A DNA stretch of 64,000 bases from positions 2,294,001 through 2,358,000 of the forward strand of contig NC_017075.1 of NCBI RefSeq assembly GCF_000284255.1. Reading direction: 5' to 3'. Source of the DNA: Rubrivivax gelatinosus IL144 (lineage in GTDB: Bacteria > Pseudomonadota > Gammaproteobacteria > Burkholderiales > Burkholderiaceae_C). Positions 15,302-27,434 of this stretch are shown in pieces. The number at the start of each line of letters is the position of its first letter. Positions within the stretch are counted from its first letter, which is position 1. Both the position numbers and the translations under genes were made by a program. A model generated the notes under the pieces. The model was not told where the DNA came from. It searched no databases and saw only the letters and a program-made list of their open reading frames with translations.

Positions 15302-15898
15302 TTGGCGCGTGATTCCGGTCGACGTCGCTCCCGCTGGCCCTGGGCCGTGCTGCTGCTGGGCATCGTGCTCGGCGCGCTGGGCCTGGCCGGCGCGTCGGTG
15401 GCGCTGGACCGCGTCGAGACGCAGGCTTTCTGCACCTCCTGCCACACGATGCAGACGCCGGCGGCCGAGATGAAGTTCTCGCTGCACCACGCCAACCGCA
15501 GCGGCGTCGCCGCGGGTTGCGCCGACTGCCACGTGCCGCCCGGCACCGTGGCGCGTGTCTGGCGCCATGCGCAGGCCTCGCGCGAGCTCTGGCACGAGTG
15601 GAAGGGCACGATCGCCACGCCCGAGATGTACGAGATGCAGCGCCTGGAGATGGCGCAGCGCGAGTGGGCGCGGCTGGAGTCCAACGGCTCGGCCGAGTGC
15701 CGCGTCTGCCATTCCTTCGAGGCGATGGCGCCCGACGTGCAGAAGAAGAGCGCCTACGCCCGCCACCAGCGTGCGCAGGCCGAGGGCAAGAGCTGCATCG
15801 CCTGCCACAAGGGTGTCGCGCACGAGCTGCCGCGCGAATGGATCGACCCCGACGAGGACGCCTCGGCGCGCCCCGCGGAAAGGCCCGCGGCGGGGTGA
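15302..15898 (+). CDS. NapC/NirT family tetraheme cytochrome c
   Basis: A 198-aa membrane-anchored quinol dehydrogenase type cytochrome. One N-terminal membrane helix (about 12-34) is followed by four C-x-x-C-H motifs: C-T-S-C-H, C-A-D-C-H, C-R-V-C-H and C-I-A-C-H. These match the tetraheme arrangement of NapC, NirT and CymA, which pass electrons from the quinol pool to periplasmic reductases. The length fits the family. The TTG start is supported by AGGAAGG about 5 nt upstream. The partner reductase is not in the window; the adjacent monoheme cytochrome is the most obvious acceptor. It is embedded between ccmA and ccmB. Confidence 0.9.
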   Translation: MARDSGRRRSRWPWAVLLLGIVLGALGLAGASVALDRVETQAFCTSCHTMQTPAAEMKFSLHHANRSGVAAGCADCHVPPGTVARVWRHAQASRELWHEWKGTIATPEMYEMQRLEMAQREWARLESNGSAECRVCHSFEAMAPDVQKKSAYARHQRAQAEGKSCIACHKGVAHELPREWIDPDEDASARPAERPAAG

Positions 15899-15989
15899 GC
15901 CTGCGCATCCCGGTGATCCCACGCCTCCTTACAATCGTTGGTTTGCCCCGCATGAGCCTCATGTTCCGTCTCCCACGTCGATCCCGAGC

Positions 15990-16658
15990 ATGAGTTCCGT
16001 GTTGCTGGCCACCACGCAGCGTGACCTGCTGCTCGCCGGGCGTCGCCGCATCGAGGCGCTGCTGCCGCTGGGCTTCTTCATCGTCGCCGCGTCGCTGTTC
16101 CCGATCGGCGTCGGCCCCGAGCCGCAGACGCTGCGCCAGATCGGCCCCGGCGTGGTCTGGGTCTGCGCGCTGCTGGCGGCGATGCTGTCGGTGACGCAGA
16201 TGTTCGCCTCCGACCACCAGGACGGCTCGCTCGAGCAGATGCTGCTGGCGCCGCAGCCGCTGGTGATGCTGGTCACCGGCAAGGTGCTGGCGCACTGGCT
16301 GACGACCGGGCTGCCGCTCGTGATCGCCGCGCCGCTGATCGGCCTGCTCTTCGACATGAACGGCGCGGCCATCGTCGCGCTGACCGCGACGCTGCTCGTC
16401 GGCACCCCGGTGCTGAGCCTGCTGGGCGCCGTCGGCGCCGCGCTGACGCTGGGCCTGCGCAGCGGTGCCGCGCTCGTCTTCCTGCTCGTGCTGCCGCTGA
16501 CGGTGCCGACGCTGATCTTCGGCACCGGCGCCGTCGGTGCGGTCGAAAGCGGCCTGTCGCCGGCCGCCCATTTCTCCTTGCTCGGCGCGGTGCTGATCCT
16601 CACCGCGCTCGGCGCGCCGCCGGCCACCGCCGCGGCGCTGCGCATCTCGCTCGACTGA
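15990..16658 (+). CDS. ccmB: Heme exporter protein CcmB
   Basis: A 222-aa inner membrane protein with about six hydrophobic helices, the membrane subunit of the CcmAB ABC complex in System I cytochrome c maturation. The family-typical FASDHQDGSLEQMLLAP segment lies after helix 2. The ATG at 15990 gives the expected length (about 220 aa). It is 11 nt upstream of ccmC and in the same operon. Confidence 0.94.
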   Translation: MSSVLLATTQRDLLLAGRRRIEALLPLGFFIVAASLFPIGVGPEPQTLRQIGPGVVWVCALLAAMLSVTQMFASDHQDGSLEQMLLAPQPLVMLVTGKVLAHWLTTGLPLVIAAPLIGLLFDMNGAAIVALTATLLVGTPVLSLLGAVGAALTLGLRSGAALVFLLVLPLTVPTLIFGTGAVGAVESGLSPAAHFSLLGAVLILTALGAPPATAAALRISLD

Positions 16659-16669
16659 CCCCTCGGACC

Positions 16670-17413
16670 ATGACCCAACGCCTGCGCTGGTCGACGTTTT
16701 CCGCGCCTTCGCGCTTCTATTCGATGGCCGGCCGCCTCGTGCCCTGGTGCTGGGCGGTGACGGTGCTGTTCGCCATCGCCGGCCTCTACATGGGCTTCGG
16801 CATCGCGCCCACCGACTTCCAGCAGGGCGACGCCTACCGGATCATCTTCATCCACGTGCCGGCGGCCTGGATGTCGATGGTCATCTACCTCGTGATGGCC
16901 TTCTTCGCCGCCGTCGGCTGGGCGATGAACGCGCGCATGGCGTCGATGTACGCCCGGGCGCTGGCGCCCACCGGCGCGATGTTCACCTTCCTCGCGCTGT
17001 GGACCGGCGCGCTGTGGGGCAAGCCGACCTGGGGCACCTGGTGGGTCTGGGACGCGCGCCTGACGTCCGAGTTCATCCTGCTGCTGCTGTACTTCGGCTA
17101 CATCGCGCTCACCGAAGCCATCGACGACGCCCGCCGCGCGGCCAACGCCGGCGCGCTGCTGGCCATCGTCGGCGCGGTCAACGTGCCGATCATCTATTTC
17201 TCGGTGAAGTGGTGGAACACGCTGCACCAGGGCGCCACGGTCAGCATGACCGCGGCGCCGAAGATGGCCTCGACCATGCTGACGGCCATGCTGCTGATGA
17301 CGGTCGCCTGCTGGGCCTACAGTTTCGCCGTCGTGTTCACGCGCGCCCGCGCCATCGTGCTGGAGCAGGAGTCGGACACCGATTGGGTCCGCTCGCTGAC
17401 CGGCGCTCGTTGA
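16670..17413 (+). CDS. ccmC: Heme exporter/ligase CcmC
   Basis: A 247-aa, six-helix membrane protein of the heme-handling family. It carries the tryptophan-rich periplasmic WWD signature (W-G-x-x-T-W-G-T-W-W-V-W-D-A-R-L-T-S-E). The flanking histidines expected for heme binding are seen in I-H-V-P-A-A-W before it and L-H-Q-G-A-T after it. CcmC delivers heme to CcmE. It is followed 10 nt later by ccmD. Confidence 0.96.
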   Translation: MTQRLRWSTFSAPSRFYSMAGRLVPWCWAVTVLFAIAGLYMGFGIAPTDFQQGDAYRIIFIHVPAAWMSMVIYLVMAFFAAVGWAMNARMASMYARALAPTGAMFTFLALWTGALWGKPTWGTWWVWDARLTSEFILLLLYFGYIALTEAIDDARRAANAGALLAIVGAVNVPIIYFSVKWWNTLHQGATVSMTAAPKMASTMLTAMLLMTVACWAYSFAVVFTRARAIVLEQESDTDWVRSLTGAR

Positions 17414-17423
17414 GGGACCTCTG

Positions 17424-17588
17424 ATGTACTGGAACTCCTGGGACGAATTCCTCGCCATGGGCGGCTACGGCCTCTATGTCTGGGGCTCCTACGGCGTGAT
17501 GCTGGCCGCGATGCTGGCCGAGTCGCACTTCGCCGAGCGCCGCCGGCGCAAGGCCTTCGCCGCCGCACGCGACGGAGGCGAGCAATGA
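17424..17588 (+). CDS. ccmD: Heme exporter protein CcmD
   Basis: A 54-aa single-span membrane protein that in known systems helps release holo-CcmE from CcmC. It starts [24 protein letters not shown], matching the F-x-x-M-G-G-Y-x-x-Y-V-W-x-S-Y pattern, and continues with a hydrophobic segment and a basic C-terminus (ERRRRKA). GAGGG lies about 8 nt upstream of the ATG, and it overlaps ccmE by 4 nt (ATGA). Confidence 0.93.
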   Translation: MYWNSWDEFLAMGGYGLYVWGSYGVMLAAMLAESHFAERRRRKAFAAARDGGEQ

Positions 17589-18046
17589 AGCCGCGCCACA
17601 AACGCGCCGCGATCGCGCTGGGCGTGCTGGCCGCCGTCGGCGTCGCCGCCGCGCTGGTGCTCAACGCCTTCAACAGCAACCTCGTGTTCTTCTACACGCC
17701 GACCCAGGTCGCGACGAAAGAGGCGCCCGAGGGCCGCACCTTCCGCATCGGCGGCATGGTGCGCGAAGGCAGCGTCGTGCGCGACGGCGTCACGGTGCGC
17801 TTCGTCGTCACCGACACCGCCAGGGACGTGCCGGTGCGCTTCGAAGGCGTGCTGCCCGACCTGTTCAAGGAAGGCAAGGGCGTCGTCGCCCAGGGCCAGC
17901 TCGGCTCGGACGGCGTGTTCACCGCGCGCGAGGTGCTCGCCAAGCACGACGAGAACTACATGCCGCCCGAAGCCGCCGACGCGATGCAGCGCGCCGAGAA
18001 GATGAAGCACTCGGCCGACACGCTGTCCAAGGGGGACTCGAAATGA
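17585..18046 (+). CDS. ccmE: Cytochrome c maturation heme chaperone CcmE
   Basis: A 153-aa periplasmic heme chaperone anchored by one N-terminal helix (about 9-27). The OB-fold beta barrel spans about 45-125 (F-R-I-G-G-M-V-x-E-G-S-V). The conserved covalent heme-binding histidine is His121 in [12 protein letters not shown], with the downstream Tyr also conserved. It overlaps ccmD and ccmF by 4 nt each. Confidence 0.97.
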   Translation: MKPRHKRAAIALGVLAAVGVAAALVLNAFNSNLVFFYTPTQVATKEAPEGRTFRIGGMVREGSVVRDGVTVRFVVTDTARDVPVRFEGVLPDLFKEGKGVVAQGQLGSDGVFTAREVLAKHDENYMPPEAADAMQRAEKMKHSADTLSKGDSK

Positions 18047-20031
18047 TTCCCGAACTCGGCCATCTGCTGCTCTTCTTCGCGCTCGCCGTCTCGCTGGTGC
18101 TGGGCGTGCTGCCGATCGTCGGCGCGCACCGCGGCCGCGGCGACTGGATGGCGCTGGCGCGCCCGCTGTCGGGCTGGCTGGCGCTGCTGGTCTTCGCCGC
18201 CTACCTGGTGCTGACGATCTCGTTCCTGCGCCACGACTTTTCGGTGGCCTACGTCGCCGAGAACTCCAACTCGACGCTGCCGACGATGTATGTCGTGGCC
18301 GCGGTCTGGGGCGGCCACGAAGGCTCGCTGCTGCTGTGGGTGCTGATGCTCGCCGTCTGGACGGTGGCGGTGGCGCTCTTCAGCCGCTCGCTGCCGCTGG
18401 CCTTCGTCGCGCGCATCCTCGGCGTGATGGGGCTGGTGGCCGCGGGCTTCCTGCTGTTCATGCTGCTGACCAGCAACCCCTTCGACCGCCTGATCCCGGC
18501 GGTGCCCGACGGCCGCGACCTGAACCCGCTGCTGCAGGACCCGGGCATGGTCTTCCACCCGCCGATGCTCTACATGGGCTACGTCGGCTTCTCGGTGGCT
18601 TTCGCCTTCGCGATCGCGGCGCTCTTGGGCGGCAACCTCGACGCCGGTTGGGCGCGCTGGACGCGGCCCTGGACGACGGCGGCCTGGATCTTCCTCACCT
18701 TCGGCATCGCGCTGGGCTCGTGGTGGGCCTACAACGAGCTGGGCTGGGGCGGCTGGTGGTTCTGGGACCCGGTCGAGAACGCCTCGTTCATGCCCTGGCT
18801 GGTGGGCACGGCGCTGATCCACTCGCTGGCCGTGACCGAGAAGCGCGGCAGCTTCAAGGTCTGGACGGTGTGGCTGGCGATCACCGCGTTCTCGCTGTCG
18901 CTGCTGGGCACCTTCCTCGTGCGCTCGGGCGTGCTGTCCTCGGTGCACGCCTTCGCCACCGACCCGCGCCGCGGCCTGTTCATCCTCGGCTTCCTGGTGA
19001 TCGTCATCGGCAGCTCGCTGGCGCTGTTCGCCTGGCGCGCGCCCAAGGTCGGCCTGGGCCAGCGTTTCGGCCTGCTGTCGCGCGAGTCGCTGCTGCTGGT
19101 CAACAACATGGTGCTCACGGTGGCCACCGGCGCGGTGCTGCTGGGCACGCTGTACCCGCTGTTCCTCGACGCGCTGGGCATGGGCAAGATCTCGGTCGGC
19201 CCGCCGTACTTCGACACCGTCTTCGGCCTGCTGATGGCGCCGCTGGTGCTGGTGCTGGGCATCGGCCCGCTGACGCGCTGGAAGCGTGACGAAGCCGGCC
19301 CGCTGCTGCGCCGCCTGGTGCTGCCGCTGGTCGCGACGGTGGCCGCCGCGCTGGCCACCGGCTGGGCCGCGGGCCACATTTCGGCGGTGACCACCGGCGG
19401 CCTGGCGATGGCCTACTGGATCGTCTTCGCGACGCTCGTCGACCTGCGCCAGCGGCTGTGGCCGGCCGGCGGCCAGGCCGGCCAGCTGCTGCACCGCGCA
19501 CGCCTGATCCCGCGCGCGATGGCCGGCATGATGCTGGCCCACCTCGGCGTGGCCGTGTTCGCCTTCGGCGTCTCGATGGTCAAGACCTACGAGACCGAAC
19601 GCGACGTCAAGATGGGCCCCGGCGACACGACGACCGTCGGCGGCTACACCTTCACGATGAAGGAAGTGCGCGAAGTCCAGGGCCCGAACTTCGTCGCCGC
19701 CGAAGGCGTGCTCGACATCACGCGCGACGGCAAGCCGGTCGGCACGCTGTCGCCGCAGAAGCGCATCTACCGCGTGCAGCAGATGCCGATGACCGAGGCC
19801 GCGGTCGACGGCAACCTCTGGCGCGACCTGTACGTGTCGATGGGCGAGCAGCTCGAGGGCGGCGCCTGGGTCGTGCGCGTGCACTACAAGCCCTTCGTCT
19901 CCTGGATCTGGGGCGGCTGCCTGCTGATGATGGCCGGCGGCCTGCTCGCCGCGGCCGACCGCCGCTACCGCGTGCGCCAGGCTGCTCCGGCCGGCGCGGC
20001 GCGTTCCGCTTCCGCCGAGAGCCTCGCATGA
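18043..20031 (+). CDS. ccmF: Heme lyase CcmF
   Basis: A 662-aa polytopic membrane protein that with CcmH and CcmI attaches heme to apocytochrome c. It has around 14-15 hydrophobic helices. The WWD domain is [20 protein letters not shown], and a large periplasmic loop near the C-terminus (about 520-620) precedes the last helix. Length and motifs are family typical. It overlaps ccmE and ccmG by 4 nt each. Confidence 0.97.
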   Translation: MIPELGHLLLFFALAVSLVLGVLPIVGAHRGRGDWMALARPLSGWLALLVFAAYLVLTISFLRHDFSVAYVAENSNSTLPTMYVVAAVWGGHEGSLLLWVLMLAVWTVAVALFSRSLPLAFVARILGVMGLVAAGFLLFMLLTSNPFDRLIPAVPDGRDLNPLLQDPGMVFHPPMLYMGYVGFSVAFAFAIAALLGGNLDAGWARWTRPWTTAAWIFLTFGIALGSWWAYNELGWGGWWFWDPVENASFMPWLVGTALIHSLAVTEKRGSFKVWTVWLAITAFSLSLLGTFLVRSGVLSSVHAFATDPRRGLFILGFLVIVIGSSLALFAWRAPKVGLGQRFGLLSRESLLLVNNMVLTVATGAVLLGTLYPLFLDALGMGKISVGPPYFDTVFGLLMAPLVLVLGIGPLTRWKRDEAGPLLRRLVLPLVATVAAALATGWAAGHISAVTTGGLAMAYWIVFATLVDLRQRLWPAGGQAGQLLHRARLIPRAMAGMMLAHLGVAVFAFGVSMVKTYETERDVKMGPGDTTTVGGYTFTMKEVREVQGPNFVAAEGVLDITRDGKPVGTLSPQKRIYRVQQMPMTEAAVDGNLWRDLYVSMGEQLEGGAWVVRVHYKPFVSWIWGGCLLMMAGGLLAAADRRYRVRQAAPAGAARSASAESLA

Positions 20032-20555
20032 ACCGTTTCCTCTGGCCGCTGGTGGCCTTCCTGGTGCTGGTCGGCTTTCTCGCCGTCGGCCTGAACCTGA
20101 ACCCGCGCGAGGTGCCGTCGCCGCTGATCGACAAGCCGGCGCCCGAGTTCCGCACGACGCTGCTGCACGAGCCCGAGCGCAGCGTCGGCAAGCAGGACCT
20201 CGTCGGCAAGGTCTGGATCCTCAACGTCTGGGCCTCGTGGTGCACCGCCTGCCGCGAGGAGCACCCGGTGCTCGTCGAGTGGACGAAGAAGGCCGGCGTG
20301 CCGGTCTACGGCCTGAACTACAAGGACGAGCCGGGCGCCGCCAAGCAGTGGCTGCAGCGCCTGGGCGATCCGTACACGGCCTCGCTGGTCGACCGCGACG
20401 GCCGCATCGGCATCGACTTCGGCGTCTATGGCGTGCCCGAGACCTTCGTCGTCGACAAGACCGGGGTCATCCGCTACAAGCACATCGGCCCGGTGACGCC
20501 GCAGGCGCTGCGCGACACGATCGAACCGCTGGTGAGGAAGCTCAACAATGGCTGA
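20028..20555 (+). CDS. ccmG: Thiol:disulfide interchange protein CcmG/DsbE
   Basis: A 175-aa thioredoxin-fold protein tethered to the periplasmic face by an N-terminal helix (about 5-22). It carries the redox motif W-C-T-A-C, the V-W-A-S-W approach, and the cis-proline region G-V-P-E-T-F. It keeps the apocytochrome C-x-x-C-H cysteines reduced for heme attachment. It overlaps ccmH by 8 nt. Confidence 0.95.
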   Translation: MNRFLWPLVAFLVLVGFLAVGLNLNPREVPSPLIDKPAPEFRTTLLHEPERSVGKQDLVGKVWILNVWASWCTACREEHPVLVEWTKKAGVPVYGLNYKDEPGAAKQWLQRLGDPYTASLVDRDGRIGIDFGVYGVPETFVVDKTGVIRYKHIGPVTPQALRDTIEPLVRKLNNG

Positions 20556-21021
20556 ACGCGTGATCGCCTGGGCGCGCCGCGTCGCGCTCGCTCTGGCCTG
20601 CTGCGCCGGCGTGACCGCCTTCGCGGCCGAAGCGCCGCCGGTGGCGCAGGACCCGGTCGTCGAGGCGCGCATGATCAAGCTCGCCGAGGAGCTGCGCTGC
20701 CTGGTCTGCCAGAACGAGACCATCGCCGCCTCGCACGCCGACCTCGCCGTCGACCTGCGCCAGCAGATGCGCGAGATGCTGCAGAAGGGCATGAGCGAGG
20801 ACGACATCCGCGGCTACATGACCGACCGCTACGGCGACTTCGTGCTCTACAAGCCGCCGTTCAAGCCGACGACCGCGCTGCTGTGGGTCGGCCCGCCGGT
20901 GCTGCTGGTGCTGGCGCTGGCCGCCCTGTTCATCACCTTGCGCCGGCGCCAGCGTGCCGCGCCCGAGGCTTTCGACCCCGACACCCCCGACGATGATGAC
21001 GAACCCCGCCTCCCTCGATGA
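20548..21021 (+). CDS. ccmH: Cytochrome c maturation protein CcmH
   Basis: A 157-aa protein with a signal peptide (about 1-27). Its periplasmic three-helix domain contains the redox motif L-R-C-L-V-C-Q-N (cysteines about 52 and 55), the R-x-x-I-x-x-Y-M-x-x-R-Y-G-D-F-V-L-Y-x-P-P block, and a C-terminal membrane helix (about 113-132). CcmH is a thiol-reducing partner of CcmG. Here CcmH and CcmI are separate, unlike the fused E. coli CcmH. The end overlaps the start of ccmI. Confidence 0.95.
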   Translation: MAERVIAWARRVALALACCAGVTAFAAEAPPVAQDPVVEARMIKLAEELRCLVCQNETIAASHADLAVDLRQQMREMLQKGMSEDDIRGYMTDRYGDFVLYKPPFKPTTALLWVGPPVLLVLALAALFITLRRRQRAAPEAFDPDTPDDDDEPRLPR

Positions 21022-22204
21022 GCTCAAGCGCCAGCTCGCGGAGCTGGACGAGCTGAGCCGCCAGGGAGTGCTGACCGGCGATGCCGCGCGCAGCGCCCGC
21101 GAAGACCTGGAACGCCGCATCGTCGCCGCCGTCACCGCGCAGGGCGCGGCCGCGGCGCCGGCGCCTGCCGCCGAACCGGCGCCGCGTGTGCCGATGAAGC
21201 TGTCGCTGGCGATCGCCGCCTTCGTGCTCGTCGTCGGTGCCGCCGGCTACGCCGTGCACGGCGACTGGCAGGGCTGGAAGGTCGGCCCGCCCGATCCGGC
21301 GCTGCGCGAGCAGGCCGCCGCGGCGCAGGACGGCCAGCCCAGCCAGCAGCAGATCGAAGGCCTGGTCGGCGCGCTCGAGGAGCGGCTGAAGTCCACGCCC
21401 GACGACGTGCAGGCCTGGCAGATGCTCGGCCGCACCTACGCCGCGCTGGGCCGTGCCGACGACGCGCTCAAGGCCTTCCGCAAGGTCGGCGAGCTGAAAC
21501 CCGGCGACGCCCAGGCGCTGGCCGACCTGGCCGACGCGATCGGCATGGTCAACAACCGTTCGCTCGACGGCGAGCCCGAGAAGCTGATCGCCCAGGCGCT
21601 GAAGGCCGATCCGAACAACGTCAAGGCGCTGGCGCTGGGCGGCACGATCGCCTTCAACCGCGAGCAGTACCCGAAGGCCGTGGACCTGTGGGAGCGTGCG
21701 ATCCGCAACGCCGGCCCGGCGGGCGAGTTCGCCCAGCAGCTGCAGGGCGCGGTCGACGAGGCGCGCAAGCGTGGCGGCATGCCGCCGGCGGCGCCGGTGG
21801 CCCAGGCCGCGCCGCAGGCGCCGGCCACGCCGGCCAGTGCCGGCGCCGTGGCCGCCGCGGGCGCGACGATCACCGGCCGCGTCGAGCTGGCGCCGGCGCT
21901 GCGCGAGCGCATCGCCCCGGGCGACACGGTCTTCGTCTTCGCGCGGCCGGCCGACGGTTCGCGCATGCCGCTGGCCATCGTCAAGCGCACCGCCGGCGAG
22001 CTGCCCTTCGAGTTCACGCTCGACGACAGCCAGGCGATGACGCAGGAGATGCGGCTGTCGACGCAGAAGAACGTCATCGTCGGCGTGCGCGTCAGCAAGA
22101 CCGGCGACGCGATGCCCAAGGCCGGCGATCTGCAGGGCACGAGCCAGCCGGTGGCCGTCGGCAGCAAAGGCGTGCGCCTCGTCATCGACGAGACCGTCCA
22201 ATGA
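20993..22204 (+). CDS. ccmI: Cytochrome c maturation TPR protein CcmI
   Basis: A 403-aa apocytochrome chaperone. The N-terminal cytosolic segment carries L-D-E-L-K-R-Q-L-A-E-L-D. A membrane helix (about 65-85) is followed by tetratricopeptide repeats (about 115-260) including the W-Q-M-L-G-R-T-Y-A-A-L-G-R repeat. A C-terminal beta domain (about 285-400) resembles the CcmI/CycH C-terminal module that binds apocytochrome c. Two adjacent ATGs (20993 and 20996) are possible starts. The frame is open further upstream inside ccmH but has no initiation signal. It is the last gene of the operon, followed by a hairpin. Confidence 0.9.
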   Translation: MMTNPASLDELKRQLAELDELSRQGVLTGDAARSAREDLERRIVAAVTAQGAAAAPAPAAEPAPRVPMKLSLAIAAFVLVVGAAGYAVHGDWQGWKVGPPDPALREQAAAAQDGQPSQQQIEGLVGALEERLKSTPDDVQAWQMLGRTYAALGRADDALKAFRKVGELKPGDAQALADLADAIGMVNNRSLDGEPEKLIAQALKADPNNVKALALGGTIAFNREQYPKAVDLWERAIRNAGPAGEFAQQLQGAVDEARKRGGMPPAAPVAQAAPQAPATPASAGAVAAAGATITGRVELAPALRERIAPGDTVFVFARPADGSRMPLAIVKRTAGELPFEFTLDDSQAMTQEMRLSTQKNVIVGVRVSKTGDAMPKAGDLQGTSQPVAVGSKGVRLVIDETVQ

Positions 22205-22207
22205 AGC

Positions 22208-22228
22208 AGGCCCGCCGGGGGCGGGCCT
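22208..22228. terminator. Hairpin between ccmI and a convergent gene
   Basis: aggcccgc-cgggg-gcgggcct forms an 8-bp perfect stem with a 5-nt loop, four bases after the ccmI stop and just before the convergent hydrolase stop. A T-tract is lacking on the plus strand. It probably serves both directions. Confidence 0.55.
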
Positions 22229-22234
22229 GAGGCT

Positions 22235-23176
22235 TCAGACGGCTTCGAGCACCGGCCGCGGCGCGGCCGGCGCCGGTGCGGCGAGGAAGTTGTCCAGCTC
22301 GTTGAAGAACGGCCGCGGCACTTCGAAGTACGGCATCGCGCCGGTCGGGTAGACCGAGAAGCGCCAGTTCGGCTTGCCGGCGACGCTGGACATCGCGCGG
22401 TAGTCGGTGAAGTCGCCGAGCACGCCGTGGCTGGCCCAGACCGGCTGCGTGATCGAGTCGTAGACACGCTGGATGTCGGCGCTGAACAGCTTGCCGGACA
22501 GGAAGGCCAGCGGCGCGAAGCGGGCGCCGGGCTGGCGCGCGGTGGCCACGCAATAGGCCCACAGCGTCTCGTCGATGCGCTTGCTGCCCCAGGTGCGTTC
22601 GAGGAAGTAGCGCACGACGCCGGGACGGGTCAGCCCGCGGTACAGCGGGTCGGCCCAGAGCTTCATCGTCAGCAGCTTGTACAGCCAGGGCTTGCCCAGC
22701 GTGCTGCCGGTCGGGCCGCGCAGCGTGCGCCGTCCGCTGAAGCCGGTGGGGCTGACCAGCGCGATGCGGCCGAAGGCCTCGGGCGCCACCAGCGCGGCGC
22801 GGGCGACGAACTCGCAGCCCAGCGACACGCCCAGCACGTCGACCGGGCCGGGGCCGCAGCGCTCGCGGATCGGGCCGAGCATCGCCAGCACGGCGTCGGT
22901 CATCAGCTGCGGCGTGTAGTCGCGGTCGCTGCGCTCGCTGCTGCCGAAGCCGGGCAGGTCCAGCGCGAAGACCGTGCGCTCCTGGACCGCGTGGTCGAAG
23001 ATCGGCCGCACGTCGGCCGCCGAACCGGCGGCGTTGACGCTGTGCACCAGCAGCAACGGGCGGCCGCGACCGGCCACGTAGTAGCCGAGGTCGCCCAGGC
23101 GGTGGTGCTCGCCGGCCAGGGCCGGCGGCAGCGGGGTGTGCGGGGCGGCGGATTGGGGCGAGGTGTGCTTGTCCAT
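22235..23176 (-). CDS. Alpha/beta-hydrolase fold protein with apparently missing catalytic His
   Basis: A 313-aa alpha/beta-hydrolase fold protein of the epoxide hydrolase/haloperoxidase type. Visible are the oxyanion strand (LLLVHSVNAAGS), the D-L-P-G-F-G-S-S-E motif, and the nucleophile elbow G-V-S-L-G-C-E. The region where the catalytic histidine usually sits (G-H-x-P-H-x-E) reads T-G-A-M-P-Y-F-E-V-P, so both usual histidines are replaced. An acidic residue (G-D-F-T-D-Y) remains. The protein may be non-catalytic, or may use another base. No signal peptide is present. It is a single gene convergent with the ccm operon. The substrate is unknown. Confidence 0.82.
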   Translation of the reverse strand: MDKHTSPQSAAPHTPLPPALAGEHHRLGDLGYYVAGRGRPLLLVHSVNAAGSAADVRPIFDHAVQERTVFALDLPGFGSSERSDRDYTPQLMTDAVLAMLGPIRERCGPGPVDVLGVSLGCEFVARAALVAPEAFGRIALVSPTGFSGRRTLRGPTGSTLGKPWLYKLLTMKLWADPLYRGLTRPGVVRYFLERTWGSKRIDETLWAYCVATARQPGARFAPLAFLSGKLFSADIQRVYDSITQPVWASHGVLGDFTDYRAMSSVAGKPNWRFSVYPTGAMPYFEVPRPFFNELDNFLAAPAPAAPRPVLEAV

Positions 23177-23258
23177 GGCGACATCGTTGCCCGAAGCGCT
23201 GCCGCCGGTGGTCGGTCCAGCGCGCAGCCCCGTGTAGGACAGGGGCTCGCGTGAATCC

Positions 23259-23942
23259 TCAACGCCCGCGGGGGTCGTCGCGGCGCGGGAACCAGTGTTC
23301 GATCAGCGCCGCGGCGCGGTCGCGGCCGCCGATGCCGAAGGCCAGCGCCAGCGCGAAGACGATGCCGGTGAGCAGGATCAGGAAGGTCTGCTGCACCAGG
23401 CCGCCGCCGATGTCGAGATGGTCGATGGCGATCAGCAGCACGAAGGTGACGATCGCGTACTGGACGATGCGCGCCAGGATCTCGGCGTCGCCGATGCCCG
23501 AGGCGCGGCACCAGGCCAGCACCGACTGGCCGACGAAACGCGCGAAGTACAGGCCGAAGACCAGCACCAGCAGCGCCACCAGCAGCCGCGGCAGGAACAG
23601 CAGCACGCGCGACAGCAGCTCGGTCACCTGCGACAGCCCCAGGCCGTTGAAGGCCACGACCAGCGCGCCCAGCAGCACCAGCCAGAAGACGATCAGCGCG
23701 AACAGGTCGCTGGTCGTCTTGTCGGTGCCGCCTTGCTGCAGGAAACCGTCGAAGCCGGCGCGTTCGGTCAGCACGTGGAAGTTCAGCGCCTTCAGCGCGC
23801 GGCCGGTGGCGTAGCGCGCGGCCTTGGCGAGCAGCCAGCCGGCCACGGCGATGGCCAGCGCGATGCCCAGCCGCGGCAGGAAGACGCCCGCCTGCGCGAG
23901 CAGCGTGCGCAGCGGGTCGAAGGCGAGTTCCAGCGAGTCCAT
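23259..23942 (-). CDS. TM-helix repeat membrane protein (mechanosensitive-channel related)
   Basis: A 227-aa membrane protein with about four to five hydrophobic helices. It carries two copies of the amphipathic TM_helix motif seen in small MscS-like proteins (L-P-R-L-G-I-A-L-A-I-A-V-A-G-W-L-L-A-K and L-P-R-L-L-V-A-L-L-V-L-V-F-G). It lacks the cytoplasmic MscS beta domain, so channel activity is uncertain. The ATG at 23942 has GGAG 7 nt upstream; the open frame beyond it overlaps treS and is a shadow. It begins 13 nt after treS ends on the same strand, implying co-transcription. Confidence 0.82.
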   Translation of the reverse strand: MDSLELAFDPLRTLLAQAGVFLPRLGIALAIAVAGWLLAKAARYATGRALKALNFHVLTERAGFDGFLQQGGTDKTTSDLFALIVFWLVLLGALVVAFNGLGLSQVTELLSRVLLFLPRLLVALLVLVFGLYFARFVGQSVLAWCRASGIGDAEILARIVQYAIVTFVLLIAIDHLDIGGGLVQQTFLILLTGIVFALALAFGIGGRDRAAALIEHWFPRRDDPRGR

Positions 23943-23955
23943 GCAATGTCTCCGT

Positions 23956-27321
<3,366 letters not shown>

Positions 27322-27434
27322 GGTCCTCTTGGCGGGTACGGCATGGAGCCGCGTCGCGCGGCCTGCGGGGGACCGTAACCGATCGCCCTGCCGGGGACGA
27401 AATCCTCCGGCGGGGGAGGGGGCTTAGGGGGCGC

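Noticed and set aside
17956..19884. A 642-aa minus-strand frame opposite ccmF
   Set aside because: Histidine/arginine/glutamine-rich composition and absence of domain pattern show an antisense shadow.
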